The notes under the pieces: generated by a model
Databases searched by the model: none
Told to the model about the DNA's origin: nothing
Seen by the model: the letters and a program-made list of their open reading frames with translations, nothing else
Shown: positions 43,002-53,376 of the stretch, piece by piece
Layout of the letters: each line of letters begins with the position of its first letter
Position numbering within the stretch: the stretch's first letter is position 1
Source of the DNA: Sphingobacteriales bacterium
GTDB taxonomy: Bacteria > Bacteroidota > Bacteroidia > Chitinophagales > CAIOSU01
NCBI GenBank assembly: GCA_027483645.1
Contig: JAIXUD010000004.1
Span: 91,686-155,685 of the forward strand
DNA: 64,000 bases
Direction of reading: 5' to 3'
Program-made: the position numbers and the translations under genes

Positions 43002-44192
43002 TCAGTTTCGTTTAGTGGGCTGCCAAGCATCTTGCTGCACGCCTTTAATGGATTTGAACCAGCCAATAAGCAAGGCGAGGTTCATTTGGTAAAAGTACGA
43101 TAGATACCGCAACACCGCCACTTGAATCTTCAAGCGGCCCAACAACACATCCACCAGTACGAGCAATAGAACGATGTTCTGACATAGAAACAACGCCAAG
43201 TAAAATACGTTCACATCTATTAAAAAGGCATTGGAAATATACGCGCCTATCATGAAAAACGGCCCCAGCCAGCGCAGCATCTTATGCGACCAAAACGTAA
43301 ACGCCACCTTGCTTACGGGCGGCAAAAGCATCTTCCAGAAAACGCCAAGGTTTTGATAATTGCCCATATTAATACGCACTTTCCGCTGGAACTCCACGGG
43401 CAGCTCATCGCTGGCATTTTCGTAGCAGATGGCCTCGGGCTCTACATAGCTATTGCCACCGTTTTGCAGCACTTTCATACTCACATAAAAATCATCAGAG
43501 CGGAAGTTGTTGGGTGCTGGGGTAAAATACCGTTGCTTCACGGCATAGCAAGCCCCGAATGCGCCCATTATGTGGCCCAGAGCGGTTCCTTCCCAATATT
43601 TGATTTGGTTCTCGAGAGAGATGTAAGTCTTCTCTTGTTTAAAAATGCCTTCTTGATTAGCGCCTTCGTTGATGATGCTGCCACCTACCAAGCCCATCTT
43701 AGGGTCGGCAAAGTGTTTTACTAGTTGGTAGATTGTATCCAGTTCAAAGAACACGTTGGCATCGGTTAGAATCAGGATGTCGTCGGGCTGTAAATTGGGA
43801 ATTGAAGCATGAAGTGCATTTACGATACCGATTTTCCCCGTTTTAGCTGGAAGCAGGGTATAGTGCACGTTCCCGTACTGTTCTTTAGCCGATTCCAGCA
43901 GTGCATTACTGCCATCGGTAGAACCATCGGAGCCGAAATGGATATGCACTTTATGGCTGGGATAATTGGTTGTTACAGAGCTGAGGATTTTGCGCGGCAA
44001 AACTTTATGCTCGTTAAACACGGCCACCAAGATATGAACTGTAGGCAAATTAACATCGTTGGGAAGGAAAACCTCGGTTCGCTTTTTGTGATCAAAAAGC
44101 ACTGATAACAACTTGATTAACAACGGGTAGAATAAGTAGCTATAAAGTATTGCCGCAACACAAATCCAAAATATTACTTGGGCAACAATCAT
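43002..44192 (-). CDS. Glycosyltransferase family 2 membrane protein
   Basis: A 396-residue GT-A glycosyltransferase. A membrane segment at residues 5-30 precedes the catalytic domain with [15 protein letters not shown] near residue 51, the nucleotide-sugar site [16 protein letters not shown] near 84 and [11 protein letters not shown] near 140. Two or three membrane helices follow at 300-375, as in hyaluronan- or cellulose-synthase-like enzymes. It probably extends or builds a surface polysaccharide at the inner membrane. The start overlaps the end of the next glycosyltransferase by four bases, so they are coupled. The sugar donor is unknown. Confidence 0.85.
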   Translation of the reverse strand: MIVAQVIFWICVAAILYSYLFYPLLIKLLSVLFDHKKRTEVFLPNDVNLPTVHILVAVFNEHKVLPRKILSSVTTNYPSHKVHIHFGSDGSTDGSNALLESAKEQYGNVHYTLLPAKTGKIGIVNALHASIPNLQPDDILILTDANVFFELDTIYQLVKHFADPKMGLVGGSIINEGANQEGIFKQEKTYISLENQIKYWEGTALGHIMGAFGACYAVKQRYFTPAPNNFRSDDFYVSMKVLQNGGNSYVEPEAICYENASDELPVEFQRKVRINMGNYQNLGVFWKMLLPPVSKVAFTFWSHKMLRWLGPFFMIGAYISNAFLIDVNVFYLALFLCQNIVLLLVLVDVLLGRLKIQVAVLRYLSYFYQMNLALLIGWFKSIKGVQQDAWQPTKRN

Positions 44193-45394
44193 ATCGCGAA
44201 GAGGCGCTGGTAGAACTCAATCAATTGCTCCGCAAAGGTAAGGTTATTATACCGGCTTTCAATAAGGCCTCGGGCATTTTCGCCGAGGGTGTTAATTTGT
44301 TGATGGTGAGCGAGCAGTGCATTCAGGTGCTTTACAAAGGCATCTCTGTTATTGGCAATCATTATGTTCTCACCATCGGTATACTCAATTCCCTCCGCAC
44401 CAATGCTGGTGGAGATGATGGCTTTCTTCATTGCCATACCCTCAATAATCTTAATACGCATGCCGCTGCCAGAAAATAGTGGTACTATCATGATGGAATT
44501 CTGAGCTATGAAAGATAAGGCATCATCAATCTCTCCCAAGATGTTAACGCTATTGCCTTGAAGGCCTTTCATCCACTCAGGCATATTGCGGCCCGCCACA
44601 TGAAACTGAACCTCGGGATGCTGGGCTTTAATGGTAGGCCAAACCTCCTCAACAAACCACTTCACCCCTTCCTGGTTCGGCAGCCAATCAAGCCCGCCGA
44701 TAAAGAAGATAGTATTGGGTTTGGGTGGAAAGGTTTGATACGGCTCATATCTATCCAAGTCGCTGCCACACGGAGTCGTGAACATAGGCACCGTAGCGCC
44801 CATCTCCCGCATCTTGCGGCCATCATCGGTACTGATGGGCACAATGGCATCATAACGGTTCAATTGCGCCAGTTCGTATTGCTTTAGCCTTCCGGCTTGT
44901 AGGGTTAGGTACCATTTCTTAAATGGGTTCTTCTCATTAGCTGCCAACCGCTCCCATATCTCGCTTTCCACGTTGTGGCTGCGCATTATTACTGGGCCTT
45001 TGTAGTGCTTTCGAATGACATCTACATAAGGGCCTAGGTAAAGACCCTCACACTGCACCAAGTCAAAATTTTGTGCAACCAATTGCTCCATCACCAGCGA
45101 TTCAAAACCTTTGTCAATAAAGCGCTCAATGTGATAAGAGCCGCCTTCAAACAAATTTATGAATGCAGGAATAGGTTTTACTGCCGTATCCACCGTTACT
45201 GCCTTAAACTCCGCTAACTCCAACACTTCCGCTGGCAATGTAGCTAAGTCAGTATAATGCTTAAGTGTGTTTATAGCCAACACCGTAACCGTATGCCCCA
45301 ACCGATGAAATGCCTTGATGTTATTATATATGGCAATCACCTCCCCGTCTTTAAGCGGGTATGGAAATTTCTTACAAAGGATGAGGATGCGCAT
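44189..45394 (-). CDS. Glycosyltransferase family 4/1
   Basis: A 401-residue GT-B glycosyltransferase. The N-terminal acceptor domain starts with ILILCKKFPYPLKDGEVIAI. The donor-binding domain has FIGGLDWLPNQEGVKWF near residue 240 and the E-x7-E type block GSGMRIKIIEGMAMKKAI near residue 320. There is no signal peptide, so it acts on the cytosolic face. It is the first gene of a two-gene glycosyltransferase operon and is likely involved in a surface glycan. The sugar specificity cannot be inferred. Confidence 0.87.
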   Translation of the reverse strand: MRILILCKKFPYPLKDGEVIAIYNNIKAFHRLGHTVTVLAINTLKHYTDLATLPAEVLELAEFKAVTVDTAVKPIPAFINLFEGGSYHIERFIDKGFESLVMEQLVAQNFDLVQCEGLYLGPYVDVIRKHYKGPVIMRSHNVESEIWERLAANEKNPFKKWYLTLQAGRLKQYELAQLNRYDAIVPISTDDGRKMREMGATVPMFTTPCGSDLDRYEPYQTFPPKPNTIFFIGGLDWLPNQEGVKWFVEEVWPTIKAQHPEVQFHVAGRNMPEWMKGLQGNSVNILGEIDDALSFIAQNSIMIVPLFSGSGMRIKIIEGMAMKKAIISTSIGAEGIEYTDGENIMIANNRDAFVKHLNALLAHHQQINTLGENARGLIESRYNNLTFAEQLIEFYQRLFAI

Positions 45395-45501
45395 GCCGGG
45401 GCAAAGATAACTTCTTTGTTAAAATCAAGACACACGAAGTGTTCATCCACCGTGAACCGATTCCATTTAGGAATTACCCATTGCTATTCCTACAATGGCT
45501 G

Positions 45502-45549
45502 CAAAAAATAGGCATGATAACCAACACCGAGTTAGCGTAGGTTATCATG
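45502..45549 (-). terminator. Intrinsic terminator of the adhesin gene
   Basis: On the minus strand the arms CATGATAACC (45540..45549) and GGTTATCATG (45513..45522) form a stem followed by TATTTTTT. Confidence 0.75.
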
Positions 45550-45564
45550 TCCGTTAAGCTCTTG

Positions 45565-48500
45565 TTACCTCATCAAGGTAATACTGCCCTTCCTAGTTTG
45601 CAGTATCAAATCAGGGAAGTTGAAGGTTAGCTTGTATACATACACTCCTGGGTCAAGCAATTTACCGTTTTTCGTACCATCCCAACCAATAGACTGGTCG
45701 CGGGTTTCGAAAACCTTCTCTCCCCAACGATCAAATATTTGGAACACGATGTTATCCAAACCGCTACCGAATATCAACAGCTGGTCGTTGCGGCCATCGG
45801 CATTAGGGGTAAATGCGTTGGGTATAAACAACCGCGCGGCTTCCACCACTTTCACATAGTCAGGCAGCAAGAGGGTATCTTGGCAACCGTTGGCATTAGC
45901 CACTATCAAGCCAATAGTATACAGGCCAGTATCTTGGTATACATAGTTGAAAGTTGGCTGGGTAAATGCTTGGCCAGTGCCTACATCCCACAACCAAGTG
46001 CTAATACCAACTGTGTCGGCGGCAAATGTAACAGGCTCATTCTCCACTTCAACCTCCAATGGCGATGCGGTAAAGGCAGCCACTGGTTTGCTAAATACGT
46101 TTACGGTAGTGGTAACCGTATCGGCACAGCCACCGTTGGTTGCAATCAGCACCACATCGTAAGCGCCACCTGCCTCATAAATGTGGGAAGGGGTAGAATC
46201 GGTAGCAGTTGCATTATCACCAAAGTCCCAAGTATAGCTGGTAGCATTGGTAGAGGTATTGGTAAACAATACGGGGTCGCCGGCGCAAGCAGTTGTAGCG
46301 GCAAATGCAGCTACTGGCAAAGGCGATACATTGATGGTAACATCATCCGTAGCTACACAACTGTTGGCATCGGTTACCGTTACGGTATATGTGGCAGTTG
46401 CTGTTGGCGATGCCACAGGTGTAGCGATACTGGCATTATCCAGTCCTGTAGCTGGTGACCAAACATAACTGGTACCGCCTGTAGCGGTCAATTGTGTAGA
46501 TTGCGATTCGCAAATCGTGGCATCAGCACCGGCGCTAGCAATAGGCAGGGCATTTACGGTAAAAACCAAAGTATCAGTATCGGTACAATTGGTTAGTACA
46601 TCGATTACGGTGTATACCAAGTTGAAAAAACCAGCACCAGCCAAAGCAGGGTCAAAGGTGCCCGTTGGCGTAACCACGCTACCGCTCCAAGTTCCGCCAG
46701 TAGGCAGGCCTGTCAATATTACCGCAGGCGCATCGACGCACTCGCTATCATCAGCACCGGCGTTGGCGATAGGGGCAGGTATTACCTGAGTACCAATAGC
46801 AGCGCTGGTATCGGCGCATCCGTTTTGTGAAGCAATAACCGTAATGGCGTTACCAGCTGCCAAAGTGCTACTAGTATAGGTATTGCCAGTGCCACTTTGT
46901 ACTTGGGTAGCGTTATCATAAAAAGTGTAAGAAGCTAAGCCTGCTGGCGTGGCGGTAAATGTAACCGAAGTGCCACCGCAAATAACGTTATCAGCATCGC
47001 TGCTGGTAAGGGTAACTATTGGGTATGGCGATACGGTAACAGTAATGCCCGCGGTTGCCGCACTGGTACAGCCATTGCTAGTAGCTGTGGCGGTGACTAT
47101 GGTACCAGTGGCAATAGTTGTGGTTGTGAAGGTATTGGTTGCCGAGCTTTGCACTGGGTTGCCGTTTTCAAAGAAATCGTATTGGGCCAATCCTGCCGGT
47201 GTGGCGGTAAAGGTAATGGCATCCCCGGCGCAAATTGCATTGTCAGCATCGGATGATGAGAGGGTGATAATAGGAATTTGGTTTACGATCGTTATAATCG
47301 CTGCGCTGGTATCTGCACAATTGGCATTAAAACCGATAACAGTAACACTATTGCCAGCGGTCAATGCAGTAGTAGTAAAGGTGTTTTGGATGCCTTGCTG
47401 CAATACGTTCGCACCATTCAAGAAGGTGTAGCTGGTTAACCCAGCAGGGCTTGCCGTAAAGGTTACGCTTTGGCCGGCGCATATTTCATTATCAACATCT
47501 GAGCTAGCCAAAGTTACCACAGGGTAAGTATTTACCGTAGTAGCAATGCCATTAGAAACCAGACCTGTACAGCCGTTGTTGGTGGCAGATACGGTTATTA
47601 TAGTACCCGTAGTCAATGCAGTGGTAGTATAAGTGTTGCTTGCTGAGCTTTGTACTGGGTTGCCATTTTCAAAGAACTCATACAAAGCCAAACCCACTGG
47701 GCTGGCTGTAAAGGTAACCGCATCGCCAGTACAGATAATATTATCGGCATCTGATGATGCAACGGTAACAGCAGGCGAGGCATTTACAACCGTTACTATG
47801 GCAGCACTAGTATCAGCGCAAGATCCATTGGCAGCACTAACAGTGATAGAATTACCCGATGCTAAACCAATAGTGGTATAGGTATTGGAAGCTGTTTGTT
47901 GCACTATAGTAGCACCATTGCGGAAAATATAAGTACCCAAACCCGCAGGGGTTGCGGTAAAGGTTACGCTTTCGCCAGCGCAAATAGTGTTATCCGCATC
48001 TGAGCTGGTAAGCGTCATTACAGGTGGCACATTTACGGTAGGGAATATGGTAGCACTTGGATTGGAATAGCATACCCCATCAAACGCCCTTACAATCACG
48101 CTATCACCGGGCTGCAGTGCCGATGTGGTAAACACATTATTGGTACCAGTTTGCAAACGGGTGGTGTTGATGTAAAAGTCGTATTGCTGATAGTTTGCTG
48201 GGGTTGCGGTGTAAGTAATCGGCTCTCCAGCACAGATGCTGTTGGAAGTTGCCGCTAAAGTTACGTTGATTGAATTAGGCACAGCTGTTACCAAAATAGT
48301 ATCAGCCAATACGCCGCAGCAAGAAGTACCTGTAGTAAGGTTTAAGATAACTTGGTAAACGCCTGGGGTGAGGAAGTACACGCTATCCACTACTTGGTCA
48401 GTAGGGCCATTAACCGTTGCTGGGCTCGCACCATTAAACGTCCAGCTGTAATTGGTACCCACTTGGGTTGAACGGAAAGTATGGAAACAACCTACTGGTA

Positions 48501-50247
48501 TGGTTGTATCGCCTGGCGAAATGAAAGAGCCGCTGGCAGTACTAGTGTTAAAAATGTCGATAAAATCCGTCAAGGCGGTTCCTGCAAAGGTTACCGTCCT
48601 TCTGCCTATGGTTGGGTATTGAACGGTGTGTGGGCCAGCACCAACAGCCGTTGGCGGCACAGCACCTGCCCCAAAATTCCAGTTGCCAGCACCTGCACCT
48701 GTAAAGGTTATATTTTGATTAATGCATCCCCTACTATCAACATTTGCCACAGGGGGGTTGCCGGGAACCGTTACTATGTTGGATGCTGCAACAGCCGTAC
48801 CACCAGGATTCTCATACAAAGCAACCGCTAGGCCTGGCGTACCAGTACCGCCGGCACCGCCATTGCCACCCGCTCCACCGTTGCCACCAGCACCACCGCA
48901 GCCTACTTCGCCGTTATCAGGCGGGCCACCGGCACCAGCAGCGCCACCTGCGCCACCTGCACCGCCTACACCACCGGTACCACCTGTACCTGCTGTACCC
49001 GGAACTAAGGCGCAATCGGTCACTCCAGCACCTGCGCCATTACTGAAAACATAAATGGGAAAGGAGGAGCCTCCACCAATACCACCCTGGCCACCAGCGC
49101 CACCTTGGCCGCCACCGCCGCCACCGCCGCCACCGCTACCTGTGCCACCGCTACAGCTAGTGCCGAAAGGGTTAAATACGTTCCTTTCGCCCGCACCAGC
49201 GCCACCGCCTTTGCCGCCTTGGCCACCAAATCCATCACCTCCGTTAACGCCTACACCAGGTATATAGAAACCGGCTGCGTGGCTGCCTGTACCAGCCGCA
49301 CCCGCGGTGCCATTAGCACCATTGGCGCCACTTGCACCAGCAACACCAACCATTATATTGCCCGAGTTGCATAATCCTTCATTGTTATCGTTACAGCTAC
49401 CGTTTTCTTGTCCGCCATTACCCGCAATAGTATTAAGACCTAAACCGGCTAATACACCGCCACCATTGCCGCCATTGCCGCCATTGGTTCGGTCTTGCCC
49501 ACCAGCACCGCCACCGCCGCCGCCGCCGCCAGCACGAGAATTTGTGGATGTACCACCTGCCCCTCCGACGCCACCGTTGCCACCACCAGCATTACCTGCT
49601 GCACCGCCACCAGTACCTGCCCCTGCACCACCAGCGCCACCAGGAGTGTTAGTGGTATTATCTTGTCGTCCACGCTGGCCTGCAGCACCTGCAGCGCCAT
49701 TCGCGCCCGCTGATCCAAGGGCACCAGCAATGCCGTTACCACCATTACCCGTAGTAATGGCGCAGCGCACTATATTGTAATTGGAACAACCTACCACTCG
49801 CACTCCGTACACCGACATGCCCGCAGTTGGAGCATTTGCTACGGTTATGGTTAAATCTTGCAACCTAAATCCGCTGATGGTATTAGCAGCAAATGCGGTC
49901 AAGGCTCGGTTAGCCACATCGGGGTTCAGCGCACTGCGATTAATTACTGTTGGTGTGCTATTCGATTTTATCCAAGTGGCGGCATCGAACCCACCCTCAA
50001 TGGTTACGTTAGCTGATAGGTTAACTGTGTTGTCAAGGATGTAAGTACCCGTAGCCATCCATATACGGCTATCGGTAGGGCTTAAAAGCGTAAGGCCGTA
50101 AGCAAAACTTGCTGGGTTGGCTTTAGTACCGGCAACGCCAGCTGAAGCGCCAGAAGGGCTTACGTGAACAATGCCACATTCTTGTGCCTTTAATATAGAT
50201 GCATAAAAGAATAATAAAGAGAGAACAATTACAATCCGAAAATTCAT
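45565..50247 (-). CDS. Giant secreted adhesin: Gly-rich, Ig-like and PKD repeats with type B T9SS domain
   Basis: A 1560-residue exported protein. A signal peptide (residues 1-21, IVIVLSLLFFYASILKA) is followed by a right-handed beta-helix-like region to about 165. A glycine-rich stretch spans about 165-480. A PKD-like domain lies at 565-655. Six Ig-like repeats of about 80 residues (SSDADN.ICAG..VTFTA) span about 655-1150, then two PKD-type domains run to 1470 (SYTWDFGDNATATDS). Residues 1472-1560 are the gliding-motility-type C-terminal domain (FIPNAFTPNADGRNDQLLI, FDRWGEKVFE), a type B T9SS signal. It is probably a surface adhesin for attachment or gliding. It is monocistronic with a terminator at 45502..45549. 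Confidence 0.9.
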   Translation of the reverse strand: MNFRIVIVLSLLFFYASILKAQECGIVHVSPSGASAGVAGTKANPASFAYGLTLLSPTDSRIWMATGTYILDNTVNLSANVTIEGGFDAATWIKSNSTPTVINRSALNPDVANRALTAFAANTISGFRLQDLTITVANAPTAGMSVYGVRVVGCSNYNIVRCAITTGNGGNGIAGALGSAGANGAAGAAGQRGRQDNTTNTPGGAGGAGAGTGGGAAGNAGGGNGGVGGAGGTSTNSRAGGGGGGGGAGGQDRTNGGNGGNGGGVLAGLGLNTIAGNGGQENGSCNDNNEGLCNSGNIMVGVAGASGANGANGTAGAAGTGSHAAGFYIPGVGVNGGDGFGGQGGKGGGAGAGERNVFNPFGTSCSGGTGSGGGGGGGGGQGGAGGQGGIGGGSSFPIYVFSNGAGAGVTDCALVPGTAGTGGTGGVGGAGGAGGAAGAGGPPDNGEVGCGGAGGNGGAGGNGGAGGTGTPGLAVALYENPGGTAVAASNIVTVPGNPPVANVDSRGCINQNITFTGAGAGNWNFGAGAVPPTAVGAGPHTVQYPTIGRRTVTFAGTALTDFIDIFNTSTASGSFISPGDTTIPVGCFHTFRSTQVGTNYSWTFNGASPATVNGPTDQVVDSVYFLTPGVYQVILNLTTGTSCCGVLADTILVTAVPNSINVTLAATSNSICAGEPITYTATPANYQQYDFYINTTRLQTGTNNVFTTSALQPGDSVIVRAFDGVCYSNPSATIFPTVNVPPVMTLTSSDADNTICAGESVTFTATPAGLGTYIFRNGATIVQQTASNTYTTIGLASGNSITVSAANGSCADTSAAIVTVVNASPAVTVASSDADNIICTGDAVTFTASPVGLALYEFFENGNPVQSSASNTYTTTALTTGTIITVSATNNGCTGLVSNGIATTVNTYPVVTLASSDVDNEICAGQSVTFTASPAGLTSYTFLNGANVLQQGIQNTFTTTALTAGNSVTVIGFNANCADTSAAIITIVNQIPIITLSSSDADNAICAGDAITFTATPAGLAQYDFFENGNPVQSSATNTFTTTTIATGTIVTATATSNGCTSAATAGITVTVSPYPIVTLTSSDADNVICGGTSVTFTATPAGLASYTFYDNATQVQSGTGNTYTSSTLAAGNAITVIASQNGCADTSAAIGTQVIPAPIANAGADDSECVDAPAVILTGLPTGGTWSGSVVTPTGTFDPALAGAGFFNLVYTVIDVLTNCTDTDTLVFTVNALPIASAGADATICESQSTQLTATGGTSYVWSPATGLDNASIATPVASPTATATYTVTVTDANSCVATDDVTINVSPLPVAAFAATTACAGDPVLFTNTSTNATSYTWDFGDNATATDSTPSHIYEAGGAYDVVLIATNGGCADTVTTTVNVFSKPVAAFTASPLEVEVENEPVTFAADTVGISTWLWDVGTGQAFTQPTFNYVYQDTGLYTIGLIVANANGCQDTLLLPDYVKVVEAARLFIPNAFTPNADGRNDQLLIFGSGLDNIVFQIFDRWGEKVFETRDQSIGWDGTKNGKLLDPGVYVYKLTFNFPDLILQTRKGSITLMR
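46790..48275 (-). repeat. Six tandem Ig-like coding repeats, about 250 bp each
   Basis: Repeats within the adhesin gene. Repeats 2, 4 and 6 end in CADTSAAI and repeats 3 and 5 share FFENGNPVQSSA, so the unit of duplication looks like a pair. Confidence 0.8.
48820..49750 (-). repeat. Glycine-rich coding repeat region
   Basis: GGNGG/GGAGG-type glycine repeats (DNA rich in GGC/GGT; CCACCGCC on the plus strand) between the beta-helix and the PKD part of the adhesin. Confidence 0.85.
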
Positions 50248-50390
50248 TGGTTTTTAGTTTGGCGCAAATGTAGCACTTAGCAATTGTAGAATGCTGTGAT
50301 ACGGGTTAAGTTAAAGAAATCTTAATCTTGTGTCTAAAATAGCCCCTTTTTAGCTTTTTTCCTACTACGACCGTTAATTACCAAAACGCT

Positions 50391-50398
50391 TATCTTTG
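50391..50398 (+). promoter_or_regulatory. -7 element (TATCTTTG) upstream of accA
   Basis: Matches TAnnTTTG, 37 bases before the accA ATG. No clear -33 TTG was found. Confidence 0.4.
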
Positions 50399-50435
50399 TA
50401 TTCGATAGTTTATTTCCTTACCCAAATGGCTAACT

Positions 50436-51389
50436 ATGGTTTTCCTTGATTTTGAAGCGCCTGTATCGGAGTTGTATGACCAGTTGGAGAAGTTGAAGGC
50501 AATTTCATTAAAGGGAAAAGTGGATGTAAGCAACTCGATTGCCGAACTGGAGCAGCGCATCAGCGAGGTGCGCAAAGAGGTATATAGCAACCTAAACGGC
50601 TGGCAACGTGTGCAGGTATCTCGCCACCCGGAGCGGCCTTATACCTTGTATTATATTGAGGCAATGACCACGAAATTTCAAGAGCTTCATGGCGATAGGC
50701 ACTTTGCCGATGATAAAGCTATAGTGGGCGGCTTTGCCGATTTGGATGGCGAAACGGTAATGATTATCGGCCACCAAAAAGGTATAAATACCAAGATGCG
50801 CCAATACCGTAACTTCGGTATGCCGAATCCTGAAGGCTATCGCAAGGCACTGCGCCTAATGAAGCTGGCTGAGAAATTTAATAAGCCTATTATTACCTTT
50901 ATTGATACACCAGGAGCATATCCTGGCCTGGAGGCCGAAGAGCGCGGGCAGGCAGAAGCCATCGCCCGCAACCTATACGAAATGTGTTTGCTGAAAGTAC
51001 CCGTAATATGCGTGGTAATTGGCGAAGGTGCCAGTGGCGGGGCATTGGGTATTGGCATTGGCGATAAAGTGTTTATGCTTGAAAACACATGGTATTCGGT
51101 CATTTCGCCAGAGTCTTGCTCATCCATCCTTTGGCGCACTTGGGACTTTAAGGAAACCGCTGCTGAAGCCCTCAAACTTACCGCTACAGATATGTTCGGT
51201 TTTAACCTAGTTGATGGCATCATTAAAGAGCCGGTTGGTGGTGCACACTCCAACCCTGAGGAGATGGCCGCTATATTAAAGGATTACTTGAAGACCGAAC
51301 TGGCCCAACTTCAACAGCTTACCCACGAAGAACGCCGCGACCGCCGTATAGCCAAGTATAGCGCTATGGGTGAATTTGTGGAGGGGTGA
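50436..51389 (+). CDS. accA: Acetyl-CoA carboxylase carboxyltransferase, alpha subunit
   Basis: A 317-residue subunit of acetyl-CoA carboxylase, which forms malonyl-CoA for fatty-acid synthesis. The N-terminal [18 protein letters not shown] at residues 3-20 is diagnostic. The CoA/carboxybiotin-binding stretch includes [19 protein letters not shown] near residue 127, [20 protein letters not shown] near 154, and the [14 protein letters not shown] loop near 197. AccD is not adjacent, as usual. It has its own promoter and ends before two GC-rich hairpins. The ATG at 50436 gives the normal N-terminus. Confidence 0.96.
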   Translation: MVFLDFEAPVSELYDQLEKLKAISLKGKVDVSNSIAELEQRISEVRKEVYSNLNGWQRVQVSRHPERPYTLYYIEAMTTKFQELHGDRHFADDKAIVGGFADLDGETVMIIGHQKGINTKMRQYRNFGMPNPEGYRKALRLMKLAEKFNKPIITFIDTPGAYPGLEAEERGQAEAIARNLYEMCLLKVPVICVVIGEGASGGALGIGIGDKVFMLENTWYSVISPESCSSILWRTWDFKETAAEALKLTATDMFGFNLVDGIIKEPVGGAHSNPEEMAAILKDYLKTELAQLQQLTHEERRDRRIAKYSAMGEFVEG

Positions 51390-51440
51390 TTCCCGAAAAG
51401 CACTAAATCCGGAGGGCGTTGCCACTCCGCTAGCATTCTG

Positions 51441-51498
51441 GTGCCCCTTTGGGGCGCACTCACATCCATTGAATTTATTAACACGCCCCGACGGGGCA
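51441..51498. repeat. Two GC-rich palindromic hairpins between convergent genes
   Basis: GTGCCCC...GGGGCGC at 51441..51457 and GCCCCGACGGGGC near 51484..51496. They lie between the ends of accA (plus) and the isoaspartyl peptidase gene (minus) and may end both transcripts, or are dispersed palindromic repeats. Confidence 0.6.
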
Positions 51499-51565
51499 CT
51501 ATAATTCTAGCCTAGCGCCTTTTCGCCCTAGGGACTATAAAGTTACCGGAAATTACAGATTGTCT

Positions 51566-52489
51566 TTACCCCTCATCCCCATAAACCCTAACCTCCACAT
51601 TACCATCTACCCCCGCCCATGCTCTGTGCATACGTTCAGTATTGTAAGTAATGGCTATGTTTCCTTTAGGGTCAACGGCAATTACTCCGATATCGCCTTT
51701 AAATTCTTTGCAGCGCTCGAAAACAGTATTGTCGCAGGCTTCTTGTAGCGTGCATCCGGTAAATTCTATTAAGCTGGAAATGCTGTGTGCCACAACCCCA
51801 CGGATAAGCAATTCGCCATCGCCCGTACCTGATACAGCGCAAGTTTGGTTGTTGGCATAGGTACCTGCACCAATAATGCAACTATCGCCAATACGGCCTT
51901 CCAATGCATTGGTAAGCCCGCCGGTTGAAGTAGCTGCTGCAAGGTTGCCATTTACATCTACCGCTACGCAGCCAACTGTGCCCTGAATGCGTTTTTGCAA
52001 TAGGTCTTGTTCTGTTTCTTGTTGATTAAGCTGAAGGTAATCGTTGAAGCGATGCTCGGTAATGAAGTATGAATCAGGCATCATGAGTGCCTGCCTAGTT
52101 TTTGCAAAATCGATAGCACCTTTGCCTGCCATAAACACGTGGCGGGTATCTTCCATAACATTTCTAGCAAGCGAAATTGGGTTCTTCACATTGCGAATCA
52201 TCGCCACCGCACCGGCCTTCAAGTCCCGCCCATTCATGATGGAGGCATTCATGTCCACCTCGCCTTTATTGTTAAGCGATGCACCACGACCAGCGTTAAA
52301 AATTGGGTTGTTCTCAAGGATATTTACCACCAGCTCTACTGCATCCAGTGCACTACCACCGCTTTTAAGGAAGTCGTAACCAGCGGTTGCCGCTTCTTGC
52401 AAGCCTTGCTTGTAACGGTCTACATTACGGCGCACAAATTCTGAATCAGGCCCGGCCCCACCGTGTATTGCTAATGCTATATTGCCCAT
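51566..52489 (-). CDS. Isoaspartyl peptidase / L-asparaginase (plant-type, Ntn hydrolase)
   Basis: A 307-residue Ntn hydrolase. The autocleavage and nucleophile threonine is in the GTVGCVAVDVNGNLAAATS block near residue 166, and the N-terminal IALAIHGGAGPDSE is diagnostic. It cleaves beta-aspartyl dipeptides. Next to cphA and cphB the best role is hydrolysis of the beta-Asp-Arg dipeptides released by cyanophycinase. It starts 16 bases after the cyanophycinase stop and is the last gene of the operon. No signal peptide is visible. Confidence 0.9.
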   Translation of the reverse strand: MGNIALAIHGGAGPDSEFVRRNVDRYKQGLQEAATAGYDFLKSGGSALDAVELVVNILENNPIFNAGRGASLNNKGEVDMNASIMNGRDLKAGAVAMIRNVKNPISLARNVMEDTRHVFMAGKGAIDFAKTRQALMMPDSYFITEHRFNDYLQLNQQETEQDLLQKRIQGTVGCVAVDVNGNLAAATSTGGLTNALEGRIGDSCIIGAGTYANNQTCAVSGTGDGELLIRGVVAHSISSLIEFTGCTLQEACDNTVFERCKEFKGDIGVIAVDPKGNIAITYNTERMHRAWAGVDGNVEVRVYGDEG

Positions 52490-52505
52490 AATATCTAGTT
52501 GCTAT

Positions 52506-53366
52506 TTATTGGTTGTAGTGTACAAACTGACGTTCATCCAGCAAAAACTTATTGCCTTTGGACAGGATATGTACCTTCATATTCTCGATATACACTGGCT
52601 GCCCAATTTCTATCTCATTAATGTTGGTGGATACTATTTGCCGTCCATCAATGATTACCACCATGCCTGAGCCTCGGCATTCAGCAATATTACCCTGCTC
52701 GATAATAAGTGCCGTATCCTCCCCAAGCCCAATACCTAGTTTAGTTGGATGAAGCGCTACCGCTTCTGCTAAGCGGCCAAATCGGCCACGCTTTACAAAA
52801 TGGCTATCGATAATACATTCCGCCAGCAGGCTAAAGCCTTCAGTAAGCTTTACGTCGCCTTTTAAAATAGCCTCGTTGGTATCACCTTTAAAAATCATGA
52901 CTCCCGCCATAGCCATAGCTCCAGCACTGGTGCCAGCTACAATAAACTTCTCATCTTCGTAATACCTTTTCCTAACCGCCGCTAGAAAGGTAGACTTACC
53001 TAATATGTCGGCCAACCGCATTTGGTTTCCACCGCTAAATAGTACAGCATTAGCCTTATTTATGCGCTCTAGCAGCAGCGGGTTTTTAGCTTGCCTTTTA
53101 TTCTCGATTCGCATTACCCGCACGTTATTGAAACCCGCATTGGCAAAGCTCTGCACGTAGCGCTCCCCTACTTCCACAGGTATTTCAGAAGCTGTAGTAA
53201 CTACCTCAATAATGTGGTCTACATAACCGCTAGGAGGCAGTAATTCACCTAAAATTTCAAAATGCTTGAAACTCTTGTTTTTGTCTCTTATCTCAGGTCT
53301 ATCGTCACCATTTCCTTTATCCTCTGCCCCTCCTATTATCAACAATTTTCCCTTAGGAATAAGCAT
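52506..53366 (-). CDS. cphB: Cyanophycinase
   Basis: A 286-residue serine peptidase (S51-like) that releases beta-Asp-Arg dipeptides from cyanophycin. The nucleophile serine is in VAGTSAGAMAMAGVMIFKG near residue 147. The start GKLLIIGGAEDKGNG at residues 6-20 and the VLFSGGNQMRLADILGKS block near 109 match the family. It lies 10 bases after cphA and 16 before the isoaspartyl peptidase gene, forming a three-gene operon. No signal peptide is present, so it acts on an intracellular polymer. Confidence 0.93.
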   Translation of the reverse strand: MLIPKGKLLIIGGAEDKGNGDDRPEIRDKNKSFKHFEILGELLPPSGYVDHIIEVVTTASEIPVEVGERYVQSFANAGFNNVRVMRIENKRQAKNPLLLERINKANAVLFSGGNQMRLADILGKSTFLAAVRKRYYEDEKFIVAGTSAGAMAMAGVMIFKGDTNEAILKGDVKLTEGFSLLAECIIDSHFVKRGRFGRLAEAVALHPTKLGIGLGEDTALIIEQGNIAECRGSGMVVIIDGRQIVSTNINEIEIGQPVYIENMKVHILSKGNKFLLDERQFVHYNQ

Positions 53367-53376
53367 GTTTAACTGT

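Noticed and set aside
46790..48275. CRISPR-like array
   Set aside because: The repeats are about 250 bp, coding, and diverged; they are protein domain repeats.
48722..49780. Several open frames on the plus strand rich in proline or cysteine/histidine
   Set aside because: They are antisense shadows of the glycine-rich region of the adhesin gene.
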